64,000 nucleotides of DNA. Source: Anaeramoeba ignava. Taxonomy: Eukaryota > Metamonada > Anaeramoebidae. The translations under genes were made by a program, and so were the position numbers. Position 1 is the first letter of the stretch. Each line of letters opens with the position of its first letter. Shown here one piece after another: positions 9,031 through 20,229 of this stretch. The notes under the pieces are model-generated. The model ran no database searches, was not told where the DNA came from, and was given only the letters and a program-made list of their open reading frames with translations. Location: positions 62,001 to 126,000 of the forward strand of contig JAPDFW010000107.1 of the NCBI GenBank assembly GCA_028826165.1. The letters are read 5' to 3'.

Positions 9031-12000
9031 TCATATTAAATATTTCATTTTCGATTTTTTGATTGGTTTCTTGATTGGTTTCTTGATTGGTTTCTTGATT
9101 GATTCTTTGGTTGATTCTTTGGTTGATTCTTTGGTTGATTCTTTGGTTGATTCTGTGGTTGATTCTTTTGATTGATTCTCTTCTTTTTTTTGAGATTGAC
9201 TACTCCACATTTTTCGAAACTTTTCCATCTTTTCAAAAACTGGAAGATGAATTTGATAAGACATTAAATTGACAGCAATCATATGATTACAATTATCAAT
9301 AATCAAAGAAGCAAGAATACAATCACTATTATTATCATGCAATTGATCATCAACAGGAGTTGCACTTGTAATTTTCGCTAAACCTATAGCTTGTACAAAA
9401 TCTTCAGTGTCTTTAATAATTTGGTTGAGTTGGCGATTACATTCACCAATCAATTTTGTGTAATAAGTAGAATAATCTTCAACATCAGCATTCTTCATTG
9501 AAGGATTGACATACTTCATGTTTGCACGACGTACACGATTAATCAACTTGTAGAAATAGAACAGATTTGTTTTATCGCCTTGGATTGTGTTGAAAATTTT
9601 TTCGAGATCATCCATCCCATTTTGCTCTGTTTCTGATGACTCTGAATCTGCCTCTTCTGGAATGTTAAATTTGAGTCGGTTGATTTCATATTGTTTGGGC
9701 TTTTCATTCTCATCCATTTCTGTGATCTCCTTATCTTCAATCTTCTCAGGCTTCTCAAGCAACTTTGGATCATTTGGTTGCAGTTTTTCGGAGTTTTTTG
9801 TTGTGTTTTGGGGATCATTAGTTGAAATTCGATTTCCATCACGAATAAGTTCAGGTTGAATTGGCTTTTCAGCTTCCATTTTTTCTTGTTTGGGTTTTTC
9901 GGCAGATGTTTTTGAAATCTCTTTTGTATTTTCTGAGGTTTGTGTGTTTTCGAGTTGAGTAAGTTCACTTTTCTCAAGTGTTTTTTGTTTTGTTTGATTG
10001 TTTTCTGAGTTTATTATTTCTGGATTGGATTTAGACTCTTGAGATTCTTTGTTGTTAGATTGCATGGATGATTTTGTGGGACTATTTTTGAAAGGGTCAT
10101 CCATAACAACAAACTCATTTTCAAGGATAGGCGATTCCTTATTTTCTGATTCCATTTTGGATTGCAAATTTTGATTTTTGATTTTGCGTTGATTTTGCTT
10201 TTTGGGGATGATTTTAGTGCGGGTCATCTTGTCCATTTGACTGCTGAGTCTTGGCGCAGGGAAGTTCTGTTGCTCTTTGATTTTCTTTTGTCCTGTAGGA
10301 TTTTTTTCGCGGATCACAATCGGCGAGATTTTCTCTTTTGTCTTCTGTTCACTTCGAATTTCTCTCAGTTCATCCATGATGGATTTTGATTTCGGAGTCA
10401 TATGTTGTCCCATCTTATATCGTTTGAGAGAATCCTGCAGCTCGCGTATTTGGGTGCGTTGAGATTCAATGATTTCTGAGTCGTGTTTGGTTCGTGCCTC
10501 GAGTGATTCGTTTGACATTCTCAAGAAATTATTGCGATCGTCAACAAGAGTAAGTTCGTAACTCAACTTGTTGAACTCATCAATATCAACGGTTTGCTCT
10601 TGTAATTGCTTGAATTTTCGCTGCAATTCGCGCAACTGGCGATCCGCATCTTCCTTTTCATTTTGTGATTTGATTTTTTCATCCTCAAGAAGATCCACTT
10701 GATTTCGAAGCTTTTTGATTGTTGTTTCTTGCTTGGAAAGTCTTTGATTATTTTCTTCAAGTAATCGGTTTTTTTTCGTTAAATTCTCGATTTTTTGGAG
10801 AAGTATTTCTTGCGCCTCAATGATTTCGCCGTGCTGTTGCTCCTGAAGGAATTTTATGTTCTTTTCCTTCTCTTTTTCCATTTGTTGGTACGTTTCCTGC
10901 ATTTGATTCAGTTGATCCTGTGTTTGTTGCAGTGATTGCTCCAATTTTTGTGCCTCTTTTTGTGATTTATTCAAAAGAAATTCCGTTTTTCTTTTTTGAT
11001 CCGATAATTCTTGATATTGTGAGCTTAATTCCTTGATGTATTCTTCTTCTTCGTGTCGTTTCTGCACTTCCTTCTCCACGTCGTGTTGTAGTTCTTCTAT
11101 TGTTGATTCAAGTACTAAATTTTTTTCAAGAAGTGTTTGTCCTATTTCTGCTGCTAAAAGAAGATCTTTTTCTCGTTTGGCAAGTAGTTTTTCCATATTG
11201 GCTAGTTGTGAACGTAGATTTTCGTTTCTTGTTGGAATGTATGCTCTTGTTTTTTGTCCAGTGTTCCAAAATTGGTTCAATGTAACTCTAACCTTATCTA
11301 TATCTAAATATTTTTGAATTATATTTTAAATTTTTTTAAATTTTGATTTTGAATTTTATTTTGATTTTAATTTTGATTTGGATTTTGTTTTTAATTTTGA
11401 TTTTGATTTAAATTTTGATTTGGATTTTGATTTAAATTTTGATTTTGATTTATTTTGATTTTGATTTGAATTTTGTTTTGAATTTTATTTTGAATTTTAA
11501 TTTTGATTTAAATTTTGATTTGAATTGTTTTGAATTGTTTTGGATTTTATTTTGATTTTGATTTCGATTTTGATTTTGAATTTTATTTTAAATTTTAATT
11601 TTGATTTTGATTTTAATTTTTATTTTAAATTTTGAATTTAAATTTTGAATTTTGATTTTAAATTTTGTTTTAAATTTTGTTTTAAATTTTGTTTTAAATT
11701 TTGTTTTGGATTTTGTTTTTGATTTAAATTTTATTTTGGATTTTGATTTAAATTGTTTTAAATTTTGTTTTAAATTTTATTTTTAATTTTGATTTTGATT
11801 TAAATTTGAATTTTGATTTGGATTTTAATTTAAATTGTTTTAAATTGTTTTGAATTTTAATTTGATTTGAATTTTGATTTTGAATTTTGTTTTAAATTGT
11901 TTTGGATTTTGATTTTGAATTTTATTTTAAATTTTGATTTAGATTTTGATTTGGATTTTGTTTTAAATTTTGTTTTGGATTTTGATTTTGAATTTTATTT

Positions 12001-13288
12001 TGAATTTTGTTTTTGGATTTTGATTTTGAATTTTATTTTGAATTTTGTTTTAAATTTTATTTTGAATTTTGTTTTGATTTTATTTTGAATTTATTTTAAA
12101 TTGTTTTGAATTTTATTTTGAATTTTGTTTTAAATTGTTTTGGAATTTGTTTTGAATTTTAATTTAAATTTTATTTTAAATTTTATTTTAAATTGTTTTG
12201 AATTTTGATTTTAAATTTTATTTTAAATTTTATTTTAAATTTTGATTTGAATTTTATTTTAAATTGTTTTGGAATTTGTTTTGAATTTGATTTGAATTTT
12301 GTTTTGAATTTTATTTTAAATTTTGTTTTGGATTTTATTTTAAATTGTTTTGAATTTTAATTTGATTTGAATTTTGATTTTGATTTTGTTTTAAATTGTT
12401 TTGGATTTTAATTTGATTTAAATTTTATTTTGAATTTTATTTTAAATTTTATTTTAAATTGTTTTGAATTGTTTTGATTTTGATTTGAATTTTGATTTAA
12501 ATTTTGATTTAGATTTTGATTTGGATTTTGATTTGGATTTTGTTTTTGAATTTTGTTTTGGATTTTGATTTTGAATTTTGTTTTGGATTTTAATTTGGAT
12601 TTTGTTTTTAATTTTGTTTTGAATTTTATTTTAAATTTTGTTTTAAATTGTTTTAGATTTTATTTTAAATTTTAATTTTGATTTTGATTTTGATTTTGTT
12701 TTAAATTTTATTTTAAATTTTATTTTAAATTTTGATTTAAATTGTTTTAAATTGTTTTGGAATTTGTTTTAAATTTTAATTTAAATTTTAATTTAAATTT
12801 TATTTTAAATTGTTTTGGAATTTGTTTTGAATTTGATTTTGAATTTTGATTTGAATTTTGTTTTAAATTTTATTTTAAATTTTGTTTTGAAATTTATTTT
12901 AAATTGTTTTGAATTTTATTTTGAATTTTGTTTTAAATTGTTTTGGAATTTGTTTTGAATTTTAATTTAAATTTTAATTTAAATTTTATTTTAAATTGTT
13001 TTGGAATTTGTTTTGAATTTGATTTTGAATTTTGATTTGAATTTTGTTTTAAATTGTTTTGGAATTTTGTTTTAATTTTATTTGAAATTTTAAATTGTTT
13101 TAAATTTTAATTTTAAATGTTTTTTTTGTTGTTTTTTGTTTTTTTAAATTTAACGTACTTTCTTCTTTTTTGTTTTCCTCAGCTTGTTGTGGTCCTGCAA
13201 AAAATGAAATACTTCTTCTTGATTTTGGTACTCTTTGAAGAAGTTTTCTTGGTTGTAAACCATATTTTGATTGAACTAAATTAGCCAT
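9031..13288 (-). CDS. Coiled-coil protein with dynein-adaptor CC1-box, BICD/BICDR-like
   Basis: Two exons encode about 800 residues. Exon 1 (13159-13288) starts at the ATG at 13286-13288 (MANLVQSKYG) and ends in phase 1 before GTACGT. Exon 2 (9031-11303) follows TATTTAG. The phases join exactly, giving Asn, and exon 2 has no ATG of its own upstream of residue ~80. Residues ~80-350 are coiled coil. Within it, KREKDLLLAAEIGQTLLEKN has the AAxxG CC1-box that binds the dynein light intermediate chain in BICD, BICDR, Spindly and HAP1/TRAK adaptors. A Glu/Lys/Pro-rich linker follows, then a conserved-looking helical segment (~residues 600-740) I do not recognise, and a tail of repeated KEST and KKPI units. 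The cargo is unknown. A cytoplasmic adaptor role is inferred from the motif. Confidence 0.72.
11304..13158 (-). repeat. 1.86-kb intron made of TTTTGATTTAAAT-type repeats
   Basis: The single intron of the coiled-coil gene is composed almost wholly of degenerate 6-20-bp units such as TTTTGAATTTTG and TTTTAAATTTTATT. Longer blocks repeat inside it, for example AAATTGTTTTGGAATTTG recurs about seven times between 12130 and 13060. No gene is supported inside it. The Phe/Asp-rich ORF at 11867-12088 is repeat translation. Confidence 0.75.
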
Positions 13289-13388
13289 TGTTGTTATTAT
13301 TGTTTTTATTTTAAAAAAAAAAGAAAAGAAAAAAAAAAAGAATGAAAAAATGAAAAATGAAAAAATGAAAAAAAAAATAAATTTGTTG

Positions 13389-13419
<31 letters not shown>

Positions 13420-13566
13420 CTTGTTTTGTTTTGTTTTTTAGAAATTAAATTTTTCAATTAGATCTTTTTTGCTAAATTTAAATTAAAAAAAAATAATTAA
13501 AAAAAAAAACCAATTTTCGCATTTTTAAAAAATTTTTTTTTTCTTCTTTTTTTTTTTAATTTTTAT
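13289..13566. other. Spacer between URB1 and the coiled-coil gene
   Basis: This 278-bp spacer between two head-to-tail minus-strand genes must contain the URB1 3' end and the coiled-coil gene promoter. It shows A/T homopolymer tracts and a (TTTTG)n block at 13386-13440. I see no other element. Confidence 0.5.
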
Positions 13567-16500
13567 TTAAATTCTATTTAAAATTTTTTTTGTTAATTCT
13601 AATGATAAAATATCTTGTTCTTCTAATTCTAATCCTAATTGTTTTTCATTTTCATTTTCATTTTGATTAATTAATAAAATCATCAAAAAATCATTCAAAT
13701 TTTTTATTAACTTTGTTTTCTCTTCAATATCTTCACTTTTGATCATAAAAATATCACTTGCTATCATAATAACTTTTGTAATAAATCCTTTTCTTAATAA
13801 ATTTTCTTTGAGAAAACCTTTATTAATATCATTAACTAATTTCATTATTCTTGTTAATTTTTGGATCAAAAGAGTTAAATTATGCAACCTTAATTTGCTA
13901 TCCAAAATCAACTTCCCTTCAACTAATTTATCAAGACACCAATTAACAATCCAAAAACATTGTGCACTTTCTTCAAAAGAAAAAATATTGAATTCATTCG
14001 TAATAATCATATTGAAGATCTTTTCAACAACTATAAAATTTTCTTTTTGTGATTCTCCAAAAATCAAAATAAAATCAAATTTCTCAAATTGTTTGATTAA
14101 CCTCGCCATTTGATATTGAGAGAAAACAAGTCTGCAATCAATGTGCTTCTTCAATTCAGAATTTGGAGTCAAACACATAATTTCTGAAACCAAAAAAATC
14201 GCGTTTTGGAAAATTTCAAATTTTTCTGATGAAAATCTTTGGACAGAGTAATTGCTCCTGTTTTCTGTATTGATCACAAAATCAACAAGACATTTCCCAA
14301 TCATGACAAACTCTTCAAAACAGAACTTGATCAAGATTCTAAATTCGTTTTCTTTCATCAATTTTTCTTCTTGAGAAAAAAAGCTTTCAAATATTAGATA
14401 TCGATGATTTTTTTCTACATGACTTGTTGTAGTTTGGAAGGATGAATCTGAACGGAAAATTTTAATGAAAATGTTCAAAAGTAATTTAACCAATTTATTA
14501 ACCAAATTGATGCTCATTTGGAAATTTATCTGGGAATTGATCCATGACAAGACAGCAAAATTCTTTATCAAATCAATCATTGCATACTTGTTTTGGACAG
14601 CTCTTTCAACAACATCAATTATGAACTGCTTTGTAAGATAATCAGCACATTTTGAGGCAAAAAAACTAAAAAGAATCTCCGGAACGTATTTGTGCTTCAA
14701 TATTGAAAAATCCTCAAAAGTTTTCAATCCATTGATTACATTTCTGAGAAAGAATATCCGTTCTTGTTTGTATTCTATTGACGAGCTATTGAACAATTCA
14801 TAGAACATTGGCACGTCGTTCAAATTAATGAAAGGCTTTTGAATCAAGAAGTGGTTCACTCCCAAATACAAATGGTGACTTGGATGCATTAAAATATGTG
14901 CTGCTCTACAAAGAAAATATGTTATTATTGAAGGGATTCTTTGCCAAGGCTTTTCGATTGAATTTTTTAATACTTGGAGCAAAACACGCACTTGAAGTTG
15001 TTCACTAAATTGGTAAGAAGTGATGAATCTTCTTCGTGGAATTTGGATTTGATTTTGATTTTGATTTTGATTTTCTAATTGATTTTGATTGTCTTCTTTT
15101 GGAACATCCTTTTTGCGAGATACTTTGTCATAAATAAAAGACAAGATCTGATAAGAAATTTTTCGCATCCCTTCATCATGAGAAGATAATGCTGCTAAAG
15201 GAATAGTCAATCCCCCAGCATTGATGAGATATTTGATTTCAAGATCGGGATCAGATATCAAATAGTAATAGTACCATTGGAGTAGAAATGATGGATCATA
15301 TAAATCGGGATATTTGATTTCTTGATCTTCACGAATTTCATAATAATCACTTATTTTTTCAGGTCGAAGTGGTTGATTCACTGGAAACTTCGAAACCAAT
15401 TTGATAACTGACTTGAAATTTAGTTGAGAAAAAGGATTTCTTTTCCCAAAATTTTTTCCTGCTTCTAGTTTTTGGTTTCCCCAATCAAAATTAATTGCGG
15501 ATAAATATAAATCAGTTTTCTTTTCAAATTCATAGAATATTTGCAGAAGTAGAATATCTTTCACATTTCTTTTTGCTGTATATGAATTGAGCAATATTTC
15601 GAGAAGAGCTTTCCTCTCCCAAATTTTGGATGAATAATTCTTGACAATCGCATATACCAATTCAATAACTCCCAATCCCAAATATTTTCCTTCTTTTTCT
15701 TTTGTGATTGTTTCAATAAATTTCGAGTGCGATTGCAATAATTGGAAGCATGTTTTAATTGCATCTTCAGAATCAGGTTTTTGCGAAAGTAAAAAAACAA
15801 GATTTGCAAGTGATTGCATTGATTGCAAATGCGCAAATCTTTTGCGCAAAACTAGCTTTGCAAATCTCTCAAATTTTTTGTATTGATTTGCGCAAAAATA
15901 CTGGCTGATTTTGTTTTGGATTTCATAGTTTTTTTGTTGGAAATTGCGCAACTCTTCTAATAAAACAGTTTCTAACTCATTTGGTTCGTTGTTTTTTTTC
16001 CATAAAATTCTTAAAGTACCGAATATATATTTGAGAATTTTCACTTGACTTTGTGTTTGATAGAATTTGTGGATGATCCGATATTCTTGAACACAATTCA
16101 CAAAAAAATGCTTTTTTTTCTCTTCTTTCAATCCAAATCCCAAAATAAACTTGTTCATCACTTTGTATTCTTGAAGCAAGGATAAAAAACTGAGCACATT
16201 TTCGTAAAACATGGGAAATGAAACCAACAACTCAGGGTTGCGGATATCAATAATCTTTTTCGAAACAGATGTTTTCAAAGTAAATATCTGAATCAATTCT
16301 CCAATCGATTGAGAATTTAATGAAAAATGGTTATTCATACTGCCTATTATTTGGATCAGATTATTTTTATTCTTTTCAATATCCACAGACCCAATATTTT
16401 CAATGAAAATCTCACAGAAACGAACATTATGCTGTATCAACAAGCAAATAATCTTTGTTCTTATCAGATTCATCTGTTTCACACAAAAAAGGAAATATTC

Positions 16501-19500
16501 ATCACTAACAAAATAATGATACAAATTAATCTCTAATTGTGCATCATGATTGTCTTCCTTGTTTTTTTGTCTCAATAAAGATTGAGCCAGACACTCGTAA
16601 ATCAATTCCTCGCTAATTTGAATATTCAATGTATTTTTTAGTTGATCAAAATCCATCGCAATTTCAAGTAAGTTTCGAAAATCTTTTTGTGTAATAGCTT
16701 CTATTTTATGATTCAACGGAAAAAGCAAACTTTGAATGACTTCCATTTTTTCTTCTGGATTTTTGATCAATATATTTCCAAATCTAATGGCATTCAAAAG
16801 CTCCAAAGTTTTGCTTACAGGAATGATTTTTTGGAAAAGCTGGATATAACCAATAATTTTCTTATTCAATTCAGTGTTTTCTGGATCAAAATTGTAACTT
16901 ATAATTTTGTGAATAAAAGGTTGAATTAATTCGTTTTCTTCTTTTTCTTCGTATAAAGAAACTGACAAACATAAATGAATGATTGGATCTGTAAATTTGG
17001 ATTTCTTTTCGAGATCAAATAAAAATATAATTGTTTTATTTGTGAAAATGAGTTTCAAAAGTCTTTTATGATCGTTTGTTTTGGATGCATTTCTTGACTC
17101 TTTCAAATGCGAAATTGTTATGATTTTCTCAAGTAGTTTGATGCAAAGAATTTTGTCTTGATCTTTCGAAAGAATTTGAAGATAAAAAAGTATAATAGTG
17201 GAAATTTTGATATATTTTCTGGAATCACTAATTGAATTCAATCTATGGATGAAATAATCTTTAAATTTGGCATCATTTGATAAATCTTGGGATGTTTGTA
17301 ATTGTTGATGTTTGTGGTTTGGACTTGTCATGGTATTTTCTTGAATAAATTGTTTCTGTTTGATAACTTGTTGGTTCATAAAATTTCTCAGTAATATTTC
17401 TAGATCAAGAACATCCAAGATCTGGGTTTTGAAATTTAAATAGGAGAAGGGAGAGAAGCTTTGCTGAGGAGTTGATAAAGAGAAACAAAGACTCAACATT
17501 GATTGGGTATCTTTGATATTTTCCAAAAGGGATTCTGGGGAAGATTTTGCAAATAAATCATTTTCATTTGTAAATGGAGTATTTGATATGTGTTTTTTTG
17601 CTGTTTTTGGATCTTGCATTTCTTGGAAGAGATCCAATATCCAGAGCAAAGAGTTAAACAAGGGATGTGTTTCTATCATTCTATTTTGCGATAAATTTGG
17701 TTGAATATAAAATTTCTGGATTGCGCTTATCAATAATTTTGCTCGGATTTGCTCCAATTTCTGTATAAAATCAATAATTACAATGCTTATAAATGAAACA
17801 ATATTATTTAATGAAGATGGTGTTGTTTGTGTTTGTGTTGATTTTTTAGTTTTTTTGGTGATTTGTAGTTGTGATTCTCTGATTAATGAAAGTGCAATAA
17901 ATAATAGATGACTAAAAGAAGAAGAAAGGGAATCATGCTTTTCAAGAATCTCCAAAATAGGATCGATGTTTTGATAAGGTTTTTGCACAACTTTTGTAAC
18001 TAAAGTATCAAAAAATTGGATACAATCTAAATCTGGAGACAAAACTAAAGAATCAATCCATGATTCCATTTCCATTATTGGCTCTTGATTTTGTTTATCA
18101 TCATTTTCGTCATTTTCTCCAACTTTGGCAAATATGTTTGTTGATTTAAGAATCAAGATGAGAAGATCATACATTTTCTTGCTTACTAATTGTGATGTGT
18201 ATTTGGATGTTTCTTTTCTGGGATTGTATTTTTGTTGTTGCACATTTTTTCTAAGAAAATCAATAAGAACTCCAAAAAAAGTGAGTTTTTGAAATTTAGA
18301 TTTTTGAAACCAATTGATTTCTTGAATCGAAGAAGCTTGCGTTAATATTCTGATTATTTGTATTTGCGCATATTTATCAAACTTGAGGAAATGAGGAGAA
18401 ATTAAGCATGTGAAATCAAAACGTGATCCAACAATACTATCTGGCATGTATTTGATATAATAAGAAAATAGTCGAAGAATTGTAAAATAATGGAAATTAT
18501 CAATTTTATTTTCTTCAAAAGTATCTGCACAACGCTTTCTGATTGCAATTACTGTCTGGAGATCGGGAAATTGTTCTGTTAATAATTCAAGAGGGAATGT
18601 GATTTCAATTTTTGCGTTTTTATTTTCTTCTTCGATATTTTTATACAAAACTTCAGTAATTGATTCGATTTTTTTGAAAATGTGAGTGATTAGTAAAATT
18701 GTGTAATGTTGAACTAATCTATTTGAATGCAAAAATCCATGTGAAAGATTAGTTTTTGTTAATGAACGAGGAAAAATGAGATCCAAAAGAGTTTGACTTT
18801 TGATTTCATAAACATTAATTTGGTTTTCTAAATGGTTTTCATCAAATTGTATAATTTTAATAATATTTTTAGGAATATGTCGTGATACCAACTTCGAAAT
18901 AAAAAGAATATTCGAAATCCATTTCAAAGAAGGTCTTGGCTCAAAAGATACTTTAAGAGAAGTCAAATAAGGATTGTATAAATCATAGCAAGCATCCAAA
19001 ATAGAGAAAATCAAATCATGTTGTTCAAGATAATCTGTTGGTTGTAGTGTTAAAATTAATGCGAGTATCTGTTGATTTCTTAAAGGACCTTTTACTTTTT
19101 CAGGTTCATCATCAGAAATAATATCAGAAATTATATAATGGTTATCATTTTTTGATTTTGTAATGCACAAATCAGGCATATCGGGTTTATAAGAAATTCC
19201 ATTTGTGGGAGATATGCAGAGTATTTCTAAAAATTCAACAATAAGTGGTTTTAACGAAGATTTCTCTTGTTTATATTCCAAAATGTGATTAAAAAGCTTT
19301 CCAAATTGGTTCAGTACTTGCGATGTGAAACAACGTGATTTAATTTTTTTGCTGATTGCTGAATTCAATAAAACATTATTTTTGAGAGAAACAAGAATAC
19401 TCTTGATGGCTGAAGCAGATTGATATTGAAAATCTTCGAGAATTGAGTAGAAAATCTCTTGTGAACCAAGTAATTCCTTTATCACAAATAGATCTTCACT

Positions 19501-20154
19501 ATTGATAAAGGAAACAAAAAGATTAATAAAGAAACTTTTCAGTGAGTTTTCCATTTCCTTCTCAATATCATCGTAAATAAGAGTGTTTTCAATAATCACT
19601 TGTATTTTTTTCTTTGTAATTCTTCTTCTTTTAATATCAGCCTTTTCAAGCTTGTTTTCAAATTCTGCTTTTTTTTGCTTTGATTTTAAATTGAAAGATT
19701 TATTATATCTTTTGATTGAATAAGAAAATAAAGGCAGAATTTCTTGAGCAATTGCATTCGAATTTTCAAGCATTACTAAGAGAAGTTTCAAAGCAATTTT
19801 GAATTGAGATATTTGATTTGTAGAAAATATATGATAAAAAAGTTTCATTTTGTTTTTCAGAATTGTGTTGATTATATTGATTTTCACTTTTTGATTTACA
19901 AATTGGTTCAAGAGAATATTCTCAATTAATTTAAATAATTCTATTATTGGTGTTTGTAAATTTCCTCTATTTTTATGACAAATTTTCCATATCTTAAAAA
20001 TTTCAACTGATTTTGGTGATAAATTTATAAATTTTTCAAGAAAATCTTGTTCTTGAATCTCAAAATACAATTCACAAATTCCTTCTTTAATAATATTAAG
20101 ATCTGTCTCATTAAATTTACTTGCAATTTCTTGAATTTTTTGTTGGATTGACAT
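13567..20154 (-). CDS. URB1: URB1/Npa1 pre-60S ribosome assembly factor
   Basis: A single 2195-residue ORF encodes a nucleolar scaffold of early pre-60S particles. The N-terminal third matches the Npa1/Urb1 N-terminal domain: helical repeats with a lysine-rich block near residue 150, the pattern NVLLNSAISKKIKSRCF near residue ~265, and PRSLTKTNLSHGFLHSNRL near residue ~475. That last string parallels the LxRGLLHSNxLVRH signature of the family. Near residues 1780-1850, LFNSSSIEYKQERIFFLRNV followed by GLKTFEDFSILK parallels the conserved C-terminal domain. The length is close to the animal protein (about 2270). No intron is needed. The start is the Met at 20152-20154. It shares a 75-bp divergent spacer with the next gene. 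Confidence 0.86.
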   Translation of the reverse strand: MSIQQKIQEIASKFNETDLNIIKEGICELYFEIQEQDFLEKFINLSPKSVEIFKIWKICHKNRGNLQTPIIELFKLIENILLNQFVNQKVKINIINTILKNKMKLFYHIFSTNQISQFKIALKLLLVMLENSNAIAQEILPLFSYSIKRYNKSFNLKSKQKKAEFENKLEKADIKRRRITKKKIQVIIENTLIYDDIEKEMENSLKSFFINLFVSFINSEDLFVIKELLGSQEIFYSILEDFQYQSASAIKSILVSLKNNVLLNSAISKKIKSRCFTSQVLNQFGKLFNHILEYKQEKSSLKPLIVEFLEILCISPTNGISYKPDMPDLCITKSKNDNHYIISDIISDDEPEKVKGPLRNQQILALILTLQPTDYLEQHDLIFSILDACYDLYNPYLTSLKVSFEPRPSLKWISNILFISKLVSRHIPKNIIKIIQFDENHLENQINVYEIKSQTLLDLIFPRSLTKTNLSHGFLHSNRLVQHYTILLITHIFKKIESITEVLYKNIEEENKNAKIEITFPLELLTEQFPDLQTVIAIRKRCADTFEENKIDNFHYFTILRLFSYYIKYMPDSIVGSRFDFTCLISPHFLKFDKYAQIQIIRILTQASSIQEINWFQKSKFQKLTFFGVLIDFLRKNVQQQKYNPRKETSKYTSQLVSKKMYDLLILILKSTNIFAKVGENDENDDKQNQEPIMEMESWIDSLVLSPDLDCIQFFDTLVTKVVQKPYQNIDPILEILEKHDSLSSSFSHLLFIALSLIRESQLQITKKTKKSTQTQTTPSSLNNIVSFISIVIIDFIQKLEQIRAKLLISAIQKFYIQPNLSQNRMIETHPLFNSLLWILDLFQEMQDPKTAKKHISNTPFTNENDLFAKSSPESLLENIKDTQSMLSLCFSLSTPQQSFSPFSYLNFKTQILDVLDLEILLRNFMNQQVIKQKQFIQENTMTSPNHKHQQLQTSQDLSNDAKFKDYFIHRLNSISDSRKYIKISTIILFYLQILSKDQDKILCIKLLEKIITISHLKESRNASKTNDHKRLLKLIFTNKTIIFLFDLEKKSKFTDPIIHLCLSVSLYEEKEENELIQPFIHKIISYNFDPENTELNKKIIGYIQLFQKIIPVSKTLELLNAIRFGNILIKNPEEKMEVIQSLLFPLNHKIEAITQKDFRNLLEIAMDFDQLKNTLNIQISEELIYECLAQSLLRQKNKEDNHDAQLEINLYHYFVSDEYFLFCVKQMNLIRTKIICLLIQHNVRFCEIFIENIGSVDIEKNKNNLIQIIGSMNNHFSLNSQSIGELIQIFTLKTSVSKKIIDIRNPELLVSFPMFYENVLSFLSLLQEYKVMNKFILGFGLKEEKKKHFFVNCVQEYRIIHKFYQTQSQVKILKYIFGTLRILWKKNNEPNELETVLLEELRNFQQKNYEIQNKISQYFCANQYKKFERFAKLVLRKRFAHLQSMQSLANLVFLLSQKPDSEDAIKTCFQLLQSHSKFIETITKEKEGKYLGLGVIELVYAIVKNYSSKIWERKALLEILLNSYTAKRNVKDILLLQIFYEFEKKTDLYLSAINFDWGNQKLEAGKNFGKRNPFSQLNFKSVIKLVSKFPVNQPLRPEKISDYYEIREDQEIKYPDLYDPSFLLQWYYYYLISDPDLEIKYLINAGGLTIPLAALSSHDEGMRKISYQILSFIYDKVSRKKDVPKEDNQNQLENQNQNQNQIQIPRRRFITSYQFSEQLQVRVLLQVLKNSIEKPWQRIPSIITYFLCRAAHILMHPSHHLYLGVNHFLIQKPFINLNDVPMFYELFNSSSIEYKQERIFFLRNVINGLKTFEDFSILKHKYVPEILFSFFASKCADYLTKQFIIDVVERAVQNKYAMIDLIKNFAVLSWINSQINFQMSINLVNKLVKLLLNIFIKIFRSDSSFQTTTSHVEKNHRYLIFESFFSQEEKLMKENEFRILIKFCFEEFVMIGKCLVDFVINTENRSNYSVQRFSSEKFEIFQNAIFLVSEIMCLTPNSELKKHIDCRLVFSQYQMARLIKQFEKFDFILIFGESQKENFIVVEKIFNMIITNEFNIFSFEESAQCFWIVNWCLDKLVEGKLILDSKLRLHNLTLLIQKLTRIMKLVNDINKGFLKENLLRKGFITKVIMIASDIFMIKSEDIEEKTKLIKNLNDFLMILLINQNENENEKQLGLELEEQDILSLELTKKILNRI

Positions 20155-20229
20155 TTTGATAAAAAAATAAAGAAAAATGAAAAATGAAAAAATGAAAAAA
20201 ATTTTTTTTTTTTTTTTTCATTTTTTTTA
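20155..20229. promoter_or_regulatory. 75-bp bidirectional promoter region
   Basis: URB1 (minus) and the NQ-repeat gene (plus) start only 75 bp apart. The spacer is AAAAATGAAAAATG-type sequence on one side and a run of about 19 T on the other. This poly-A/poly-T arrangement recurs in front of most genes in the window. No sequence-specific box is recognised. Confidence 0.45.

Noticed and set aside
11278..11280. TTG at 11280 as start of the coiled-coil gene
   Set aside because: A non-ATG start is unlikely in a eukaryote, and an upstream exon at 13159-13288 joins in phase.
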